Positions 19,143 to 30,355 are shown, numbered from the stretch's first letter. The stretch: DNA of 64,000 nucleotides from Methylocapsa palsarum (GCF_900114285.1 NZ_FOSN01000016.1:21983-85982), one strand, 5' to 3'. A program made the numbers and translations. The notes: generated from the sequence alone by a model not told the origin.

Positions 19143-19679
19143 TCAGTATTTTTTATTTTTGGCTCGTTCAATCGCGGCGACGACAAAACCGCGCGCCTCG
19201 TCGGCGTCGCCCCAACGCTCGATTTTCACCCATTTGTTTGTTTCAAGATCCTTGTAGTGAGCGAAAAAGTGCTCGATCTGTTGCAAGGTGATCTCGGGCA
19301 GGTCGGTATAGTTTTCGATCTTGGCGTAGCGTTTCGTCAGTTTCGCCGAGGGCACCGCGAGGATCTTCTCGTCGCCGCCCGCCTCGTCTCGCATGAGCAG
19401 CACGCCGACGACCTTGCAACTCATGACGGCCCCCGGAATGATGGCGCGCGTGTTGGCGACGATCACGTCGCAGGGGTCGCCGTCCTCGGACAAGGTGTGC
19501 GGAATAAACCCGTAATTCCCCGGATAGCGCATCGAGGTGTAGAGAAAACGGTCGACGATCAGCGCGCCGGCCGCCTTGTCCAGCTCGTATTTGATCGGCT
19601 CGCCTCCGATGGGAACCTCGATGACGACATTCACCTCGGAGGGCGGGTTAGAGCCAATCGAAATAGCGTCAAGCCGCAT
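19143..19679 (-). CDS. ppa: Inorganic pyrophosphatase (family I)
   Basis: This cytoplasmic Mg-dependent enzyme hydrolyses pyrophosphate and so drives biosynthetic reactions. The signature DGDPCDVIV, with three metal-binding aspartates, is present, as are [12 protein letters not shown] and [15 protein letters not shown] start at the ATG at 19679 (178 residues, the normal length) because GGAG lies six bases upstream. The ATG two codons earlier is too close to that site, and the frame to 19724 adds an unlikely tail. It is a single gene. Confidence 0.94.
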   Translation of the reverse strand: MRLDAISIGSNPPSEVNVVIEVPIGGEPIKYELDKAAGALIVDRFLYTSMRYPGNYGFIPHTLSEDGDPCDVIVANTRAIIPGAVMSCKVVGVLLMRDEAGGDEKILAVPSAKLTKRYAKIENYTDLPEITLQQIEHFFAHYKDLETNKWVKIERWGDADEARGFVVAAIERAKNKKY

Positions 19680-19815
19680 CTTCATCTCCGGATTGTTCGG
19701 GGTTTTTGGCGCCGCGGCCGGCACTGCGGATCAAGGGCGCCGGTTCAAAGGGCGGAGCGCAATTCTAGTGGAACCCGCCCATTACGGGCAGGCTTTAGCT
19801 CGGCGGCAAAATAGG

Positions 19816-20322
19816 TCACTCGAACGCAAATGCAAGGCGCGCGCGCGTCTCCGAGCCAAATCGCTCCTGAGCCTCCCGCACATTGCGTCCTCCAAGCCGC
19901 CGGTAAAACTCGACGGCCCGTTCGTTATCGGCGAGCGCCCAGACGACAAAAGAAGAATAGCCATGTTCGGCGAGATCTTTGCGGGCGAGTTCGAACAGCC
20001 GCTTGCCAAACCCGAGGCCTTGAAATTCAGGAGCGACATAAAGCTCGAAAACCTCGCCCCCATAACGCAGGGACGGCACCCGGTTACGGCCGTAGCTGGC
20101 GTAGCCGCCGATGATTTCATCGAAATCGAGCACGAGCAGCCGGGAGCCGCGCATGATCGCCGAGTGCCACCAGCGCGGACCCCGCCGGGCGATCATCCGC
20201 TCCAGTTCACGCCCCGGTATGACGCCGCGATAGGCGTCCCGCCATGCGGCGTCATGCACGTCCGCAATGCTCTGGGCGTCGCCTTCGCGCGCATTCCTGA
20301 CGGTGATGACTGCCTCGATCAT
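19816..20322 (-). CDS. GNAT-family N-acetyltransferase
   Basis: The protein is 168 residues with the GNAT core: ELYVAPEFQGLGFGKRLFELA gives motif A with the acetyl-CoA pyrophosphate loop (Q-G-L-G-F-G), and ALADNERAVEFYRRLGG gives motif B. Such enzymes acetylate amines, antibiotics or protein N-termini; the substrate cannot be inferred. The N-terminal DVHDAAWRDAYRGVIP is typical of the widespread single-domain GNATs. Confidence 0.85.
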   Translation of the reverse strand: MIEAVITVRNAREGDAQSIADVHDAAWRDAYRGVIPGRELERMIARRGPRWWHSAIMRGSRLLVLDFDEIIGGYASYGRNRVPSLRYGGEVFELYVAPEFQGLGFGKRLFELARKDLAEHGYSSFVVWALADNERAVEFYRRLGGRNVREAQERFGSETRARLAFAFE

Positions 20323-20413
20323 TCCGTGATGTTAAAGCGGGTTCACCGGCTCCCGCAAGACCCCAATCGGGGATTTGTTCGGCGCGAGCGATGCCGAGCC
20401 AAGGCGTGGCCAA

Positions 20414-21721
20414 TCACAAGTCTGAGATTGGCGGGAAGGCCGGCTTCGAATTGAAGCCGGGCGGCGAGTCGGGTCCGGCGTTCTCATCCTCCAGCGCTCC
20501 TCGGGACTCGATGAACGGCCGCTGGGTCCGGTAAATGCCTTTGATGAGGATGACAAATGCGATCACCGCGCAATCGATGAGGGTCACCCACCAGATCTGG
20601 GCGGTCGCGACGCCCAGAAAGCCGAGCGTCAAAATCGCAACGAGTCCCGCCATCACGGCGGGCGCGACAAGCGGCGGGATTCTCCCCGCCAGCAAGAAAA
20701 CCCGATGCGTCAAAATCGCGAAGGCGACAGCCCCGATCAGGCCCAGATCATACCAGACCACGAACAAGAGACTTTTGGGCGTCCGGACCGGCAGATACCC
20801 AAGGCTGAACCCTCGATTGGCCGCGTCGAAACCATGTCCCGTGACAAGCCGGGGCCATTGCCCCGTGGCGTTATCCGCCCAGACCGCCATTGTCGCGGTG
20901 ATCGGCGCGGAGCCTTGAGGGCCGCCGTGACCGACCAGTCTCATAACAAGGCCGAACGCCAACGGGAGCGCGGGCGCCAGCAAAATAAGGCCGGCGGCCA
21001 GGCGGGCGAGAGCGCGGGCCGTTTTCGAGGGATCGGACATGGCGATGGCGAATGTCAGGGCCCCCGCGCCCATGGCGGCGAGAGCGATCTGGGCGAACCC
21101 CGCCAGCGCCGCGCCGGCCGCCAGCAAAGCGAGGCCCGCCGCCAGCGTCCAGTGTTCGCGCAACGACAATGCGCCAAGAGCCGGCCAGACCAGGACGACA
21201 ATGGTGATGATGGAGCGTTCGAAGGTCGTTTCATCGAATTCGGAACCGCCGATGAACCACAACGGCCCATAAAGACCCAGAACGAGCGTCGCCGCGGACG
21301 CCAAAGCGACGCCCGAAGGCAGCAGATAAAGGTCGAACGGCTTGGTTTTTTCCGGCAGATAAGCGGCGGCGAAGGCGATCAGCAGGGTGGTGCCGACGGT
21401 TTGCAGGTAGCGCTGGACGGCCTCCGTCAGAAACGGGGTCCAGACCAAGGACAGCCCGGCCCAGAACGCCAGAAACAAGGCCGTCGAGCCGGCTCTCGAC
21501 GAGAAGGCTTTCCTCAATTGTCCCGGGCCATGGGCCGCCTCGCCGACAGCGGCGCCCAGAAGCGTCAAAATCGCGCCTACCGGGACGAGAATATAAATCG
21601 CGCCCCGCGAAAAAACCCCGGCGCATGGCAGGGCGACCATCAGGCAGATCAAGCCTGCCCGGATCAGGACCTTAGCCGCGTCCTCGGCGGGCGTTGCAGT
21701 GTGACGAGTGGCGAGGGACAT
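20414..21721 (-). CDS. O-antigen ligase/polymerase-like membrane protein
   Basis: This polytopic protein has about ten or eleven hydrophobic helices and a large periplasmic loop (about residues 255-305). In that loop, GHGFDAANRGFSLGYLPVRTPKS followed by a helix matches the layout of Wzy/WaaL-type enzymes, which have a catalytic histidine and a G-H-G/P-H-N-like turn. It probably joins or polymerises envelope polysaccharide. No glycosyltransferase cluster surrounds it. I use the ATG at 21721; an in-frame TTG at 21736 has a slightly better ribosome-binding site. Confidence 0.7.
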   Translation of the reverse strand: MSLATRHTATPAEDAAKVLIRAGLICLMVALPCAGVFSRGAIYILVPVGAILTLLGAAVGEAAHGPGQLRKAFSSRAGSTALFLAFWAGLSLVWTPFLTEAVQRYLQTVGTTLLIAFAAAYLPEKTKPFDLYLLPSGVALASAATLVLGLYGPLWFIGGSEFDETTFERSIITIVVLVWPALGALSLREHWTLAAGLALLAAGAALAGFAQIALAAMGAGALTFAIAMSDPSKTARALARLAAGLILLAPALPLAFGLVMRLVGHGGPQGSAPITATMAVWADNATGQWPRLVTGHGFDAANRGFSLGYLPVRTPKSLLFVVWYDLGLIGAVAFAILTHRVFLLAGRIPPLVAPAVMAGLVAILTLGFLGVATAQIWWVTLIDCAVIAFVILIKGIYRTQRPFIESRGALEDENAGPDSPPGFNSKPAFPPISDL

Positions 21722-21867
21722 GATTTGCCGGGTCAAGAAGGCCTGAACGCCCTGACCTCATCCTAGCCCCGAAAAATCTCAAGCGCTGTGCTATTGGCGC
21801 AACACGCGACTGATTTCGTAACGCGCCGGCCGTCTCGTCGTCTGCGTCCTGAACGTCGCGCCGCGGG

Positions 21868-22536
21868 TCACGCTTTCTGGCCCGGCGTCCACAAAATATC
21901 GCCTTCGCCTTTCCGGTTGACATATCGCGCCGCGACAAACAGCATCTGCGAAAGGCGATTGATATACCGCACCGCGGGCTCCCCGATCGTTTCCCCCTGC
22001 GCGGCGGCCAGATCCGTAAGCCTTCGCTCGGCGCGCAATGTCGTCGCGCGGGCCGAATGCAAAGCCGCCGCGGCGGCCGACCCTCCCGGCAGAACGAACG
22101 AATTCAGCGACTGGAGGTCCATGCTCAGTTCAGCGATCCTGCTTTCGAGGCGATCCACCTGCGACTGAACGACGCGAAGAGGTTCGTAGTCTGGTCTTGC
22201 TCCGGTCGCCGGAAGGCAGAGATCCGCGCCAAGATCGAACAGATCGTTCTGGACGCAGAGCAAAGTTGCGTCCACCCTCGCCCATTCGGGATTCGTCGAG
22301 ATCGCGAGGCGCGCAAGTCCGATGGCGCAATTCGCTTCGTCGATGGCCCCATACGCTTCGATGCGAAGTTCGTTTCTGGGGTTGCGCGCGCCCGTGATGG
22401 TCGGGGCGCCGATGGACGTGACGGCGAGAAGACTGACCGGCGAGTCGTCGGCAGAGTCCTGCGCCAACGCGCCCGAGGAAAACGCCGCGAACCAGGCGGC
22501 GGCGACGGAATCTGAATCTGAATCTGTCGAAGACAT
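21868..22536 (-). CDS. PduO-type cob(I)alamin adenosyltransferase-like protein with altered ATP loop
   Basis: The 222-residue protein shows the five-helix PduO/MMAB fold. ELRIEAYGAIDEANCAIG, SFVLPGGSAAAAALHSARA, a LRAERR arginine cluster and RYINRLSQMLFVAARY are all family hallmarks. Active enzymes open with a T-R-T-G-D-x-G-x-T loop that binds ATP. Here the equivalent stretch (residues 40-49) reads TSIGAPTITG, so the arginine and aspartate are gone. The two other frames over this stretch do not contain the motif, so this is not a simple frameshift. The first 38 residues are also unlike the family. It may be a non-catalytic or altered paralogue. Adenosylation of B12 is therefore not assured. 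Confidence 0.65.
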   Translation of the reverse strand: MSSTDSDSDSVAAAWFAAFSSGALAQDSADDSPVSLLAVTSIGAPTITGARNPRNELRIEAYGAIDEANCAIGLARLAISTNPEWARVDATLLCVQNDLFDLGADLCLPATGARPDYEPLRVVQSQVDRLESRIAELSMDLQSLNSFVLPGGSAAAAALHSARATTLRAERRLTDLAAAQGETIGEPAVRYINRLSQMLFVAARYVNRKGEGDILWTPGQKA

Positions 22537-22630
22537 GGACTGACCTTTTTGACAGGCTCGAACCAGGACGCAATCGATCCGCCCTGCGGGCGGCGCGCCG
22601 CGGAAAAGACGCGCTTGCGAAAAGCTGGAT

Positions 22631-23002
22631 TCAGAGGCTTTCCGGAGGGCCTCGCGCCAGAAAAGACGCGCTCACCCGCGAGACCGCTCCGAACCTTCCC
22701 CGAGCAAGCCACGCCAGATTCGACGCGACGCGCGGCGGAGAGGCAACAGTCGCCTGTTCCGCCCCCGAAAAAATGTGGGCGCAGAAGACGGACGCAAGGA
22801 TGCAGCAGAGCCCGTGGCCCGAATGCGGCCGCCCGGGCGACTCAGGCGAGTTCGAGTTTACTCCACAGAGAACGCCTTGGGCGGGCTTTTGATCCATCGG
22901 CGACGCAGCGGCGCCGATCAACGCCTGAAGCGCGAACGCATAGGCCGCGACGACGACGATGGCGCCGCGCTTGAAAGCCGGTCCGTGGCGATCGCTGATC
23001 AT
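22631..23002 (-). CDS. Small DUF2946-like secreted or membrane protein
   Basis: This 123-residue frame begins with a basic stretch and a hydrophobic segment (about 14-32). It continues with a cysteine-bearing VLCGVNS turn and a GHGLCCILASVFCAH cluster, and ends in a proline/serine-rich tail close to ARGPP. This is the plan of DUF2946 proteins, whose Cys/His cluster suggests metal binding. It lies between the adenosyltransferase and pheS on the same strand. I see no strong ribosome-binding site. Confidence 0.5.
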   Translation of the reverse strand: MISDRHGPAFKRGAIVVVAAYAFALQALIGAAASPMDQKPAQGVLCGVNSNSPESPGRPHSGHGLCCILASVFCAHIFSGAEQATVASPPRVASNLAWLARGRFGAVSRVSASFLARGPPESL

Positions 23003-23063
23003 CCGAACCGTTTAACATGCCGGGGTTTCGGCGCAAAGGATCAATGGCCGCCGGGGTCGCCGC

Positions 23064-24149
23064 TCAGGCTCCGGTCAGCCCGGCGACGAGGCTTGGAATA
23101 TCAAGGGGCCTGAACCCGTAATGCCGGAGCCAGCGGATGTCGGCGTCGAAAAAGGCCCGCAAATCCGGGATTCCGTATTTCAGCATCGCGATCCGGTCGA
23201 TGCCGATGCCCCAGGCAAAGCCCTGGTGAACATCAGGATCGATGCCGCAATTTCTCAGGACCTTCGGATGGACCATGCCGCAGCCGAGAATTTCGAGCCA
23301 GTCCTCGCCCTCGCCAAACCTGATTTCGCCGCCCTTCCTCGAACATTGGATGTCGACCTCCATCGAGGGCTCCGTGAACGGAAAATAACTTGGCCGGAAG
23401 CGCATCTTCACGTCCGGCACCTCGAAAAAGGCCTTCAGGAATTCCTCGAGAATCCATTTCAGGTGGCCAAGGTTCGCCGAGCGGTCGATCACCAGCCCCT
23501 CGACCTGATGAAACATCGGCGTATGGGTCTGGTCCGAATCGCAGCGATAGGTCCGCCCCGGACAAATCACCCGGATCGGGGGGGTCTGCCCGAGCATCGT
23601 GCGGACCTGAACTGGACTCGTATGGGTGCGCAGAACCTTGCGAACCCCGTTTTCATCAGGGTTGAAAAAAAACGTGTCGTGCATGTCGCGCGCGGGATGA
23701 TCGGGCGGAAAATTCAGCTTGGTGAAATTGTAGTCGTCCGTCTCGATGTCCGGACCTTCCGCGATCGAAAACCCGAGGTCCGCGAAAATGACGGCGAGTT
23801 CGTCCATGACCTGGGTGATCGGATGAATGCGCCCGAGGTCGATCGCCCGCGGGCGGGAGGGGAGCGTGACGTCGATCGTCTCGCTTTGAAGGCGGGCTTC
23901 GAGCGCGGAATCCTTAAGGAGGGCGCGCTTCTGCGCCAGCGCGTCGACGACGCAATCCTTGAGCGCGTTGATTTCGGCGCCATAGGTTTTGCGATCCTCG
24001 GGCGCCATCCTACCAAGTCCGGACAGCAGCGCGGAGATCGCCCCCTTCTTGCCGAGGGAGGCCACTCTCACCTCTTCCAGAGCGGCTTCGTCGGCGGCGG
24101 CCGCGATCTCGGCTAAAGTCTTGGCTTTGAGGGCGTCCAGCTCGGACAT
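23064..24149 (-). CDS. pheS: Phenylalanyl-tRNA synthetase alpha subunit
   Basis: The class II synthetase subunit charges tRNA-Phe together with PheT. Motif 2 is in the [23 protein letters not shown] region, phenylalanine-pocket residues are in [15 protein letters not shown], and motif 3 is [14 protein letters not shown]. The N-terminal coiled coil is of normal length. Three starts are possible: 24197, 24158 and 24149. I use 24149 because the only GGAG lies 10 bases before it and just 1 base before 24158. pheT is not next door on either side, which is unusual since pheST are normally adjacent. Confidence 0.92.
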   Translation of the reverse strand: MSELDALKAKTLAEIAAAADEAALEEVRVASLGKKGAISALLSGLGRMAPEDRKTYGAEINALKDCVVDALAQKRALLKDSALEARLQSETIDVTLPSRPRAIDLGRIHPITQVMDELAVIFADLGFSIAEGPDIETDDYNFTKLNFPPDHPARDMHDTFFFNPDENGVRKVLRTHTSPVQVRTMLGQTPPIRVICPGRTYRCDSDQTHTPMFHQVEGLVIDRSANLGHLKWILEEFLKAFFEVPDVKMRFRPSYFPFTEPSMEVDIQCSRKGGEIRFGEGEDWLEILGCGMVHPKVLRNCGIDPDVHQGFAWGIGIDRIAMLKYGIPDLRAFFDADIRWLRHYGFRPLDIPSLVAGLTGA

Positions 24150-24302
24150 CTCAGACATACTCCGGATTTGCGAGCCCCGGCTTTTGCCATGGAGCAACCG
24201 CTTTGTCGAGAAGCGCCGCCGCGATCAAGGCGTTGACTTGGCCATGGCCGAAGGGTAGGAAATCGCGATCGCTGCGACGCAGCATATTCGGGAGGTTTTT
24301 CA

Positions 24303-25340
24303 ATGCTGAAGCGCGTGTTGGCCGCCGCCGCAGTCTCGGGCGTCGCCTTGGCCTCGCCCGCAGGCGCGGACGATCTCATGACGAAGGCTCGCCAGCTTTT
24401 CGAGCCGCTCCCCAAAACCGCGCCCGCCCTGCCCGGAAACCCGTCGACGCCGGCGAAACTGGATCTCGGCAAGAAACTCTTCTTCGAGCCGCGGCTGTCC
24501 GCGAGCCACGCCATCAGCTGCAATTCCTGTCACAATCTCGGACTCGGCGGAGCCGATGCGGAGCCGACATCGATCGGACATAACTGGCAGCGCGGCGGCC
24601 GCAATTCTCCAACCGTGTTCAATGCGGCTTTTAACGTGGCCCAGTTCTGGGACGGCCGCGCCAAGGATCTCGAGGAGCAGGCCGGCGGACCGATGATCAA
24701 TCCGGTGGAGATGGCATCCCTCGAATCGCAGGTCGGCGAGCAGTTGAAAGGCATTCCCGGATATAAAGCGGCGTTTTCGGACGCGTTCCCCGGCGAGGCG
24801 GACCCCGTCACGAAGTCCAACGCGCAGAAAGCCATCGCCGTCTTCGAAGCCACCCTGATCACGCCGGACGCGCCGTTCGACCGGTTCCTGAACGGCGACG
24901 CCAACGCGCTCTCGGCCAGCCAGAAGGAAGGGCTCGCCTTGTTCATGGAGAAGGGCTGTTCGGACTGCCACAACGGCATAAACATCGGCGGCGGCCGATA
25001 CGCTCAGTTCGGAGCGGCGATCAAACCCGGCGTCGAATATCTGCCGCAATCCGACAAAGGCCGGTTTGCGGTCACGAAGGACGCCAGCGACGAAAACGTC
25101 TACAAGGTTCCGACGTTGCGCAACATCACCCTTACGGCGCCCTATTTCCACACCGGCAAGGTCTGGGATTTGCGGCAAGCGGTGCAATTGATGGCGGCAA
25201 GCCAGCTTGGCGAGCAGATCACGCCCGGCGAAATCGACAAGATCACGGATTTCCTCGCCAGCCTCACCGGCGACCAGCCCCAGGTCAGCTACCCGATCCT
25301 GCCGCCGAATGTCGCGTCGACCCCGAAACCGGCGCTTTGA
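24303..25340 (+). CDS. Periplasmic di-heme cytochrome c peroxidase
   Basis: The 345-residue exported protein (signal peptide to about residue 22, PAGA-DD) carries two heme c sites: CNSCH at 73-77 and CSDCH at 219-223. It also has the FDPRLS-like FFEPRLSAS segment, a RNSPTVFNAAF loop and the APYFHTG stretch of the CcpA/MauG family. These enzymes reduce hydrogen peroxide in the periplasm with electrons from cytochromes. Its start lies just beyond the pheS start, in the opposite direction. Four bases separate it from the convergent aminopeptidase gene. Confidence 0.92.
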   Translation: MLKRVLAAAAVSGVALASPAGADDLMTKARQLFEPLPKTAPALPGNPSTPAKLDLGKKLFFEPRLSASHAISCNSCHNLGLGGADAEPTSIGHNWQRGGRNSPTVFNAAFNVAQFWDGRAKDLEEQAGGPMINPVEMASLESQVGEQLKGIPGYKAAFSDAFPGEADPVTKSNAQKAIAVFEATLITPDAPFDRFLNGDANALSASQKEGLALFMEKGCSDCHNGINIGGGRYAQFGAAIKPGVEYLPQSDKGRFAVTKDASDENVYKVPTLRNITLTAPYFHTGKVWDLRQAVQLMAASQLGEQITPGEIDKITDFLASLTGDQPQVSYPILPPNVASTPKPAL

Positions 25341-25344
25341 ACGC

Positions 25345-27159
25345 TTAAATCCGTTTCGTCGCGGCCTGAAGCCAGCGACGAACGGGCGGCTCGACCAGCG
25401 GCGAAATTTCACGGCGCACGCGCGCGTGATAGGCATTGAGCCATGCGGCTTCCTCGGCGTCGAGGAGGTCGCGGGCGACCAGGGAGAGGTCGATAGGCGC
25501 GAGGGTCAGCGTCTCGAACCCCAGCATGTCGCGTTCGGCGCCCGCGATCTCGCGAGGTTCGACGATGATCAGATTCTCGATGCGGATGCCCCAGTGACCC
25601 GCGAGGTAATAGCCTGGCTCGTCGGACAGGATCATTCCCGGCTCAAGCGTCGCCGAGCCGAGCTTGGAGATCCGTTGCGGACCTTCGTGAACCGACAGGT
25701 AAGACCCGACGCCATGGCCGGTCCCATGATCGAAATCGAGACCCGCGCGCCATAAGAACTGCCTCGCCAGCGCGTCGATCTGCGCGCCCGAGACGCCTTT
25801 CGGAAAGACCGCCCGGGCGATCGCGATATGGCCTTTGAGCACTCTCGTGAACCGGTCGCGCATTTCGGCTGTCGGGCGCCCAACGGCCAGCGTGCGGGTG
25901 ATGTCGGTGGTGCCGTCTTCGTATTGGCCGCCGGAATCGATGAGGAAGATTCCTTTTCCGATTCTGCGGTTGGTTTTGACCGACACTTTATAGTGCGGAA
26001 TCGCGGCGTTCGGCCCCGCTGCGGCGATAGTCGGGAACGACAGGTCCTTGAGTTCGAGCGTGTCGCGACGAAAGGTTTCTAGCGCCTGCGCGGCGTCGAT
26101 CTCCGTCAGGCGCCCTGCCGGCGCGTTGACAGAAAACCAATGCAGGAAGCGCGTGACGGCGGCTCCGTCGCGCAGATGCGCGCGCCGGGTGCCTTCCAGC
26201 TCGACCGGATTTTTTCGGGCCTTCATGATGGCGATCGGATCGGCCGCAATGTCGCAAACGCCGCCGGAATTCTTGACGATGGCGACAAGTTTGTGGGGAA
26301 CGGTTCCGGCGTCGAAAACAACGCGGGCTCCCCGCGCCCCCAGCAATTCGAGATCGCGCTCGAGGCCGCCCGGCGCCTCGATCTCCACATAGCGCGAAAG
26401 CGTTTCGCGCGCCTTGCCGTCGAACTTCCGCGGATCTGCGTAAATCCGGGGCTTGGCCTCCTTGAGGATCAGGGCGAAGCAAAGCGGCAGCGGCGTATGC
26501 GACACATCTTGTCCGCGGATGTTGAACGTCCAGGCGACGCAATGCGGATCGCTGATGAGGAGCGCGTCCTTGCCGCCCAGCGCCGCCGCCACACGCCCCA
26601 GCTTGTGCTTTGTGTCTTCCCCCGACAGTTTTTTGGCGTGAAGGCTGATCTTGCCAAGCGGCGGCGGCGGCCGGTCGGTCCAGAGGCCGTCGATGGGATT
26701 TTGTTCGACCGCGACAAGCTCCGCGCCGGCGCCGCTCAAGGATTTCATAAGCCGCTCGACCTGCCGGGGCGTGTGAAGCCACGGATCAAAGCCGATCCGC
26801 TCGCCGCCGCGGACGTTTTCTGCGAGCCATTTCTCGGGGCTCGTCTCGGCGAGCTCCACCGGCTGGAAGATCGCGACATCGACCTGATCCTTCACCGCCA
26901 GGACGTAGCGTCCGTCGACGAAGATCGCGGCCCGGTCGCGCAGCACGATCACCAGACCCGCCGAACCGGAGAACCCGGACAGCCAGGCGAGTCTTTCTTC
27001 CGAACGCGCGACATATTCGTTCTGATGACGATCGGCGCGAGGAACAAGAAAGCCATGGAGATTCAGCCGCGACAGGGCCTCGCGCAGGGCGACGACTCGA
27101 GCGGACCCCACCGAGGGATCGATTTCATCCTCGAACGACTGAAAGTGACTTTCAAACAT
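25345..27159 (-). CDS. Xaa-Pro aminopeptidase (M24B, aminopeptidase P-like)
   Basis: This 604-residue cytosolic metallopeptidase has two creatinase-like N-terminal domains and a C-terminal pita-bread domain, the long architecture of eukaryote-like aminopeptidase P. Metal ligands are visible in LIDSGGQYEDGTTDITRT (two aspartates), GHGVGSYLSVHEGP (His) and LSDEPGYY (Glu), with a further glutamate near RIENLI. It removes the first residue from peptides with proline second. The length matches the 600-residue family. It is convergent with the peroxidase gene. Confidence 0.92.
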   Translation of the reverse strand: MFESHFQSFEDEIDPSVGSARVVALREALSRLNLHGFLVPRADRHQNEYVARSEERLAWLSGFSGSAGLVIVLRDRAAIFVDGRYVLAVKDQVDVAIFQPVELAETSPEKWLAENVRGGERIGFDPWLHTPRQVERLMKSLSGAGAELVAVEQNPIDGLWTDRPPPPLGKISLHAKKLSGEDTKHKLGRVAAALGGKDALLISDPHCVAWTFNIRGQDVSHTPLPLCFALILKEAKPRIYADPRKFDGKARETLSRYVEIEAPGGLERDLELLGARGARVVFDAGTVPHKLVAIVKNSGGVCDIAADPIAIMKARKNPVELEGTRRAHLRDGAAVTRFLHWFSVNAPAGRLTEIDAAQALETFRRDTLELKDLSFPTIAAAGPNAAIPHYKVSVKTNRRIGKGIFLIDSGGQYEDGTTDITRTLAVGRPTAEMRDRFTRVLKGHIAIARAVFPKGVSGAQIDALARQFLWRAGLDFDHGTGHGVGSYLSVHEGPQRISKLGSATLEPGMILSDEPGYYLAGHWGIRIENLIIVEPREIAGAERDMLGFETLTLAPIDLSLVARDLLDAEEAAWLNAYHARVRREISPLVEPPVRRWLQAATKRI

Positions 27160-27259
27160 GAGACGAGATTAGATTCCGACGGAGGGGACTGCAACAGCGG
27201 GGCGAATTGTCCCCCGTTTGTTTGCGCCTCAGCTTAACTTATCGCGCCGCCCGCAGGAC

Positions 27260-27820
27260 TTATTCGACGCCGGGCTCCGGCCAGTCCTCCAGCGGATGCC
27301 CCGGCAAAACTTTCGCTTTCCAGCGGATGTCAAAATCGCGCAATTCGGCCTCGAGACATTCAACGTCAAGACGCAGGCCGCACCCGCCCGAAAATATCAG
27401 ATGAATTTCACCGGCCGGGGCCGAGGTCTCCCGATAGCAGATGCTGAGGAGATTGAGGATCGCCGCCTTGTCGCGTTGCGCGAACCCCGTACAGGACGCT
27501 TTCGAGACGCGTCTGAACTGCAGACCGGTCCGGCAGCGCTCCCAACTCCCCTCGGCGGCGCGAACCCAGTCGAAACGCGCCGCGACGATCACAAACCGCT
27601 TCGTCTTCGGCAGGTAGGCCATTTCCCCCACCCGGACCAGCGAATCCTGCACGTTGGCCGAAATGATCTTGAGGTCTTCCGTGTCGAAGGCGATCAATCG
27701 CAACTCTTCTGGAACCTGAGCCGCAGCAAATTGCCGCGTCGCGGGGCGTCCCGCAAAAGCCGCCCTGCGCCCCGCCATGGGCGTCTCCGTTGGCATTGCG
27801 TCCCTGAAAAAGCTCTTCAT
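27260..27820 (-). CDS. DUF2948 family protein
   Basis: The 186-residue protein matches the alphaproteobacterial DUF2948 pattern: LRLIAFDTEDLKIISANVQDSLV near residue 41, MAYLPKTKRFVIVAARFDW, FRRVSKA, then NLLSICY and a GGCGLRLDVECLEAELRD block. The function is unknown. The gene is placed just downstream of murA, as in many Rhizobiales, where hisD often follows; here an aminopeptidase gene follows. The first 35 residues are not conserved in type, so a later ATG may be used. Confidence 0.75.
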   Translation of the reverse strand: MKSFFRDAMPTETPMAGRRAAFAGRPATRQFAAAQVPEELRLIAFDTEDLKIISANVQDSLVRVGEMAYLPKTKRFVIVAARFDWVRAAEGSWERCRTGLQFRRVSKASCTGFAQRDKAAILNLLSICYRETSAPAGEIHLIFSGGCGLRLDVECLEAELRDFDIRWKAKVLPGHPLEDWPEPGVE

Positions 27821-27936
27821 GCGTCTCGTTCCGTTTGCGTGAACTTCTCAGTTGGGGTGCTGGGGCGCTTCACTCAAGCGCAAAGACCGGATTTTCCATT
27901 GGAAAATTCTTTTTTTGATCGCGTCGCCGACTGCCC

Positions 27937-29232
<1,296 letters not shown>

Positions 29233-29262
29233 GAATCCCCCAGCTTCGAAATGATCTTGATT

Positions 29263-29484
29263 TTAATCGCGGCGGCCGACTGTCTCGGTCGGGCGTTCGG
29301 CGCCGGGGCCTGATTGCCCGGCGGCGCGGGCGCGGGTCTGCGCCTTCCGTCGGTTCAGGTTGGCGCGCAAGGCTTGAGCGAGACGGCTTTTTCGGGCAGC
29401 TTCCTGAAGAGCCGCCTCCTGAAGAGAAGTCTTCGCCTGGCCGCTCTCTGGCGCAGGACGATCGTCGTGTTCCGAAAATCCCAT
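29263..29484 (-). CDS. Small charged hypothetical protein upstream of murA
   Basis: The 73-residue frame from ATG 29484 is rich in Arg, Ala and Gln, and its middle is helical (LQEAALQEAARKSRLAQALRANLNRRKAQTRARA). Such short basic proteins are often annotated near murA in Rhizobiales, but I do not know a function. The frame is open to a TTG at 29577. Ribosome-binding sites are poor in both cases. It ends 30 bases before the murA start. Confidence 0.45.
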   Translation of the reverse strand: MGFSEHDDRPAPESGQAKTSLQEAALQEAARKSRLAQALRANLNRRKAQTRARAAGQSGPGAERPTETVGRRD

Positions 29485-29744
29485 TAAATCGAACTCAAAA
29501 GGTTCAGGTCTGAAAACCCTGGGGCGAACGCCCTCGCGCCGCTCCAAAAAGGCCTTGTAGAGCCAGGAGGCGGCCAAGACAAGGCTCGCGGTCAGGGCTC
29601 GCGGTCAAGGACACGGCTTCCGGTCGGGCGCGGAGGCGGACGGTCGACAGGTCCGCCGCCTCCTCGAAGCGGAACGCTTGCCTAACCAGCGAGCCTATGC
29701 CAAACACGCGCCCGGCGGCTCCAAACATCGACGCCTTTGTGAAC

Positions 29745-29819
29745 GCTGCGGTAGCTCAGTGGTAGAGCACTCCATTGGTAATGGAGAGGTCGACAGTTCA
29801 ATCCTGTCTCGCAGCACCA
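29745..29819 (+). tRNA. tRNA-Thr (anticodon GGT)
   Basis: A 75-base cloverleaf can be folded. The acceptor arms GCTGCGG and TCGCAGC pair with one G-T. The D-arm region is AGCTCAGTGGTAGAGC. The anticodon stem CTCCA/TGGAG holds loop TTGGTAA with anticodon GGT (positions 34-36). The T arm contains GTTCAATC. Discriminator A and an encoded CCA close the molecule at 29819. AT-rich accessory DNA begins a few hundred bases downstream, so this tRNA is a possible integration site. Confidence 0.95.
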
Positions 29820-30355
29820 TAAAAACAACGAGTTGACAAAGACGACGAAAATGTCGGTCGGTTCACATGAACTGGTCTTGTCGAAAAACCTTTCAAGCGA
29901 AAAAAGGAGCCCGCAAGCCGGCTCCGAACGCGCCATCGTATTGGCTTGCTGTTCGATGTCCTGAACAATCTATGTCCTGAACCGCGCGGTTGGCGGGTTG
30001 CCCAGGAATATGAGCAGCACGAAGCCGCCCGCCTTCCGGTCGAAGGAGCGGGCGTTGTTTCCGGCGGCCCGCACCGCGCAGCATGGCCACTTATTTTTTC
30101 GTCTTCATCATTCCCCGTCTTCATCGCTGAAATCGTGGAACGCGGTTCGGAGCCGGACAAAAATATGATTTACTTTCCGTATTGGCTAAATTTAAGTATA
30201 GAAAGACTATAATACCGCATTATTTCATGGCGTCGTCAAATATTTTAACGTTCAAAAACCGTATAATGCGCAGCTTGATAACATCCTATCAAATAGGGCA
30301 TAATGCACAAATTATTATAATACTATTTTTAAATACCAACATTGATGGAAATATC
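29820..30355. other. Long intergenic stretch after tRNA-Thr, turning AT-rich
   Basis: No gene is supported in these 536 bases. The first 350 bases are of ordinary composition with only shadow-like frames. From about 30160 the sequence becomes strongly AT-rich, with TATAAT-like hexamers near 30207 and 30317 that could serve the SGNH hydrolase gene at 30356. I found no obvious direct repeat of the tRNA 3' end. Confidence 0.5.

Noticed and set aside
29798..30212. Frames on both strands after tRNA-Thr
   Set aside because: They have no ribosome-binding site, mixed composition and no recognisable family, and one runs through the tRNA end.
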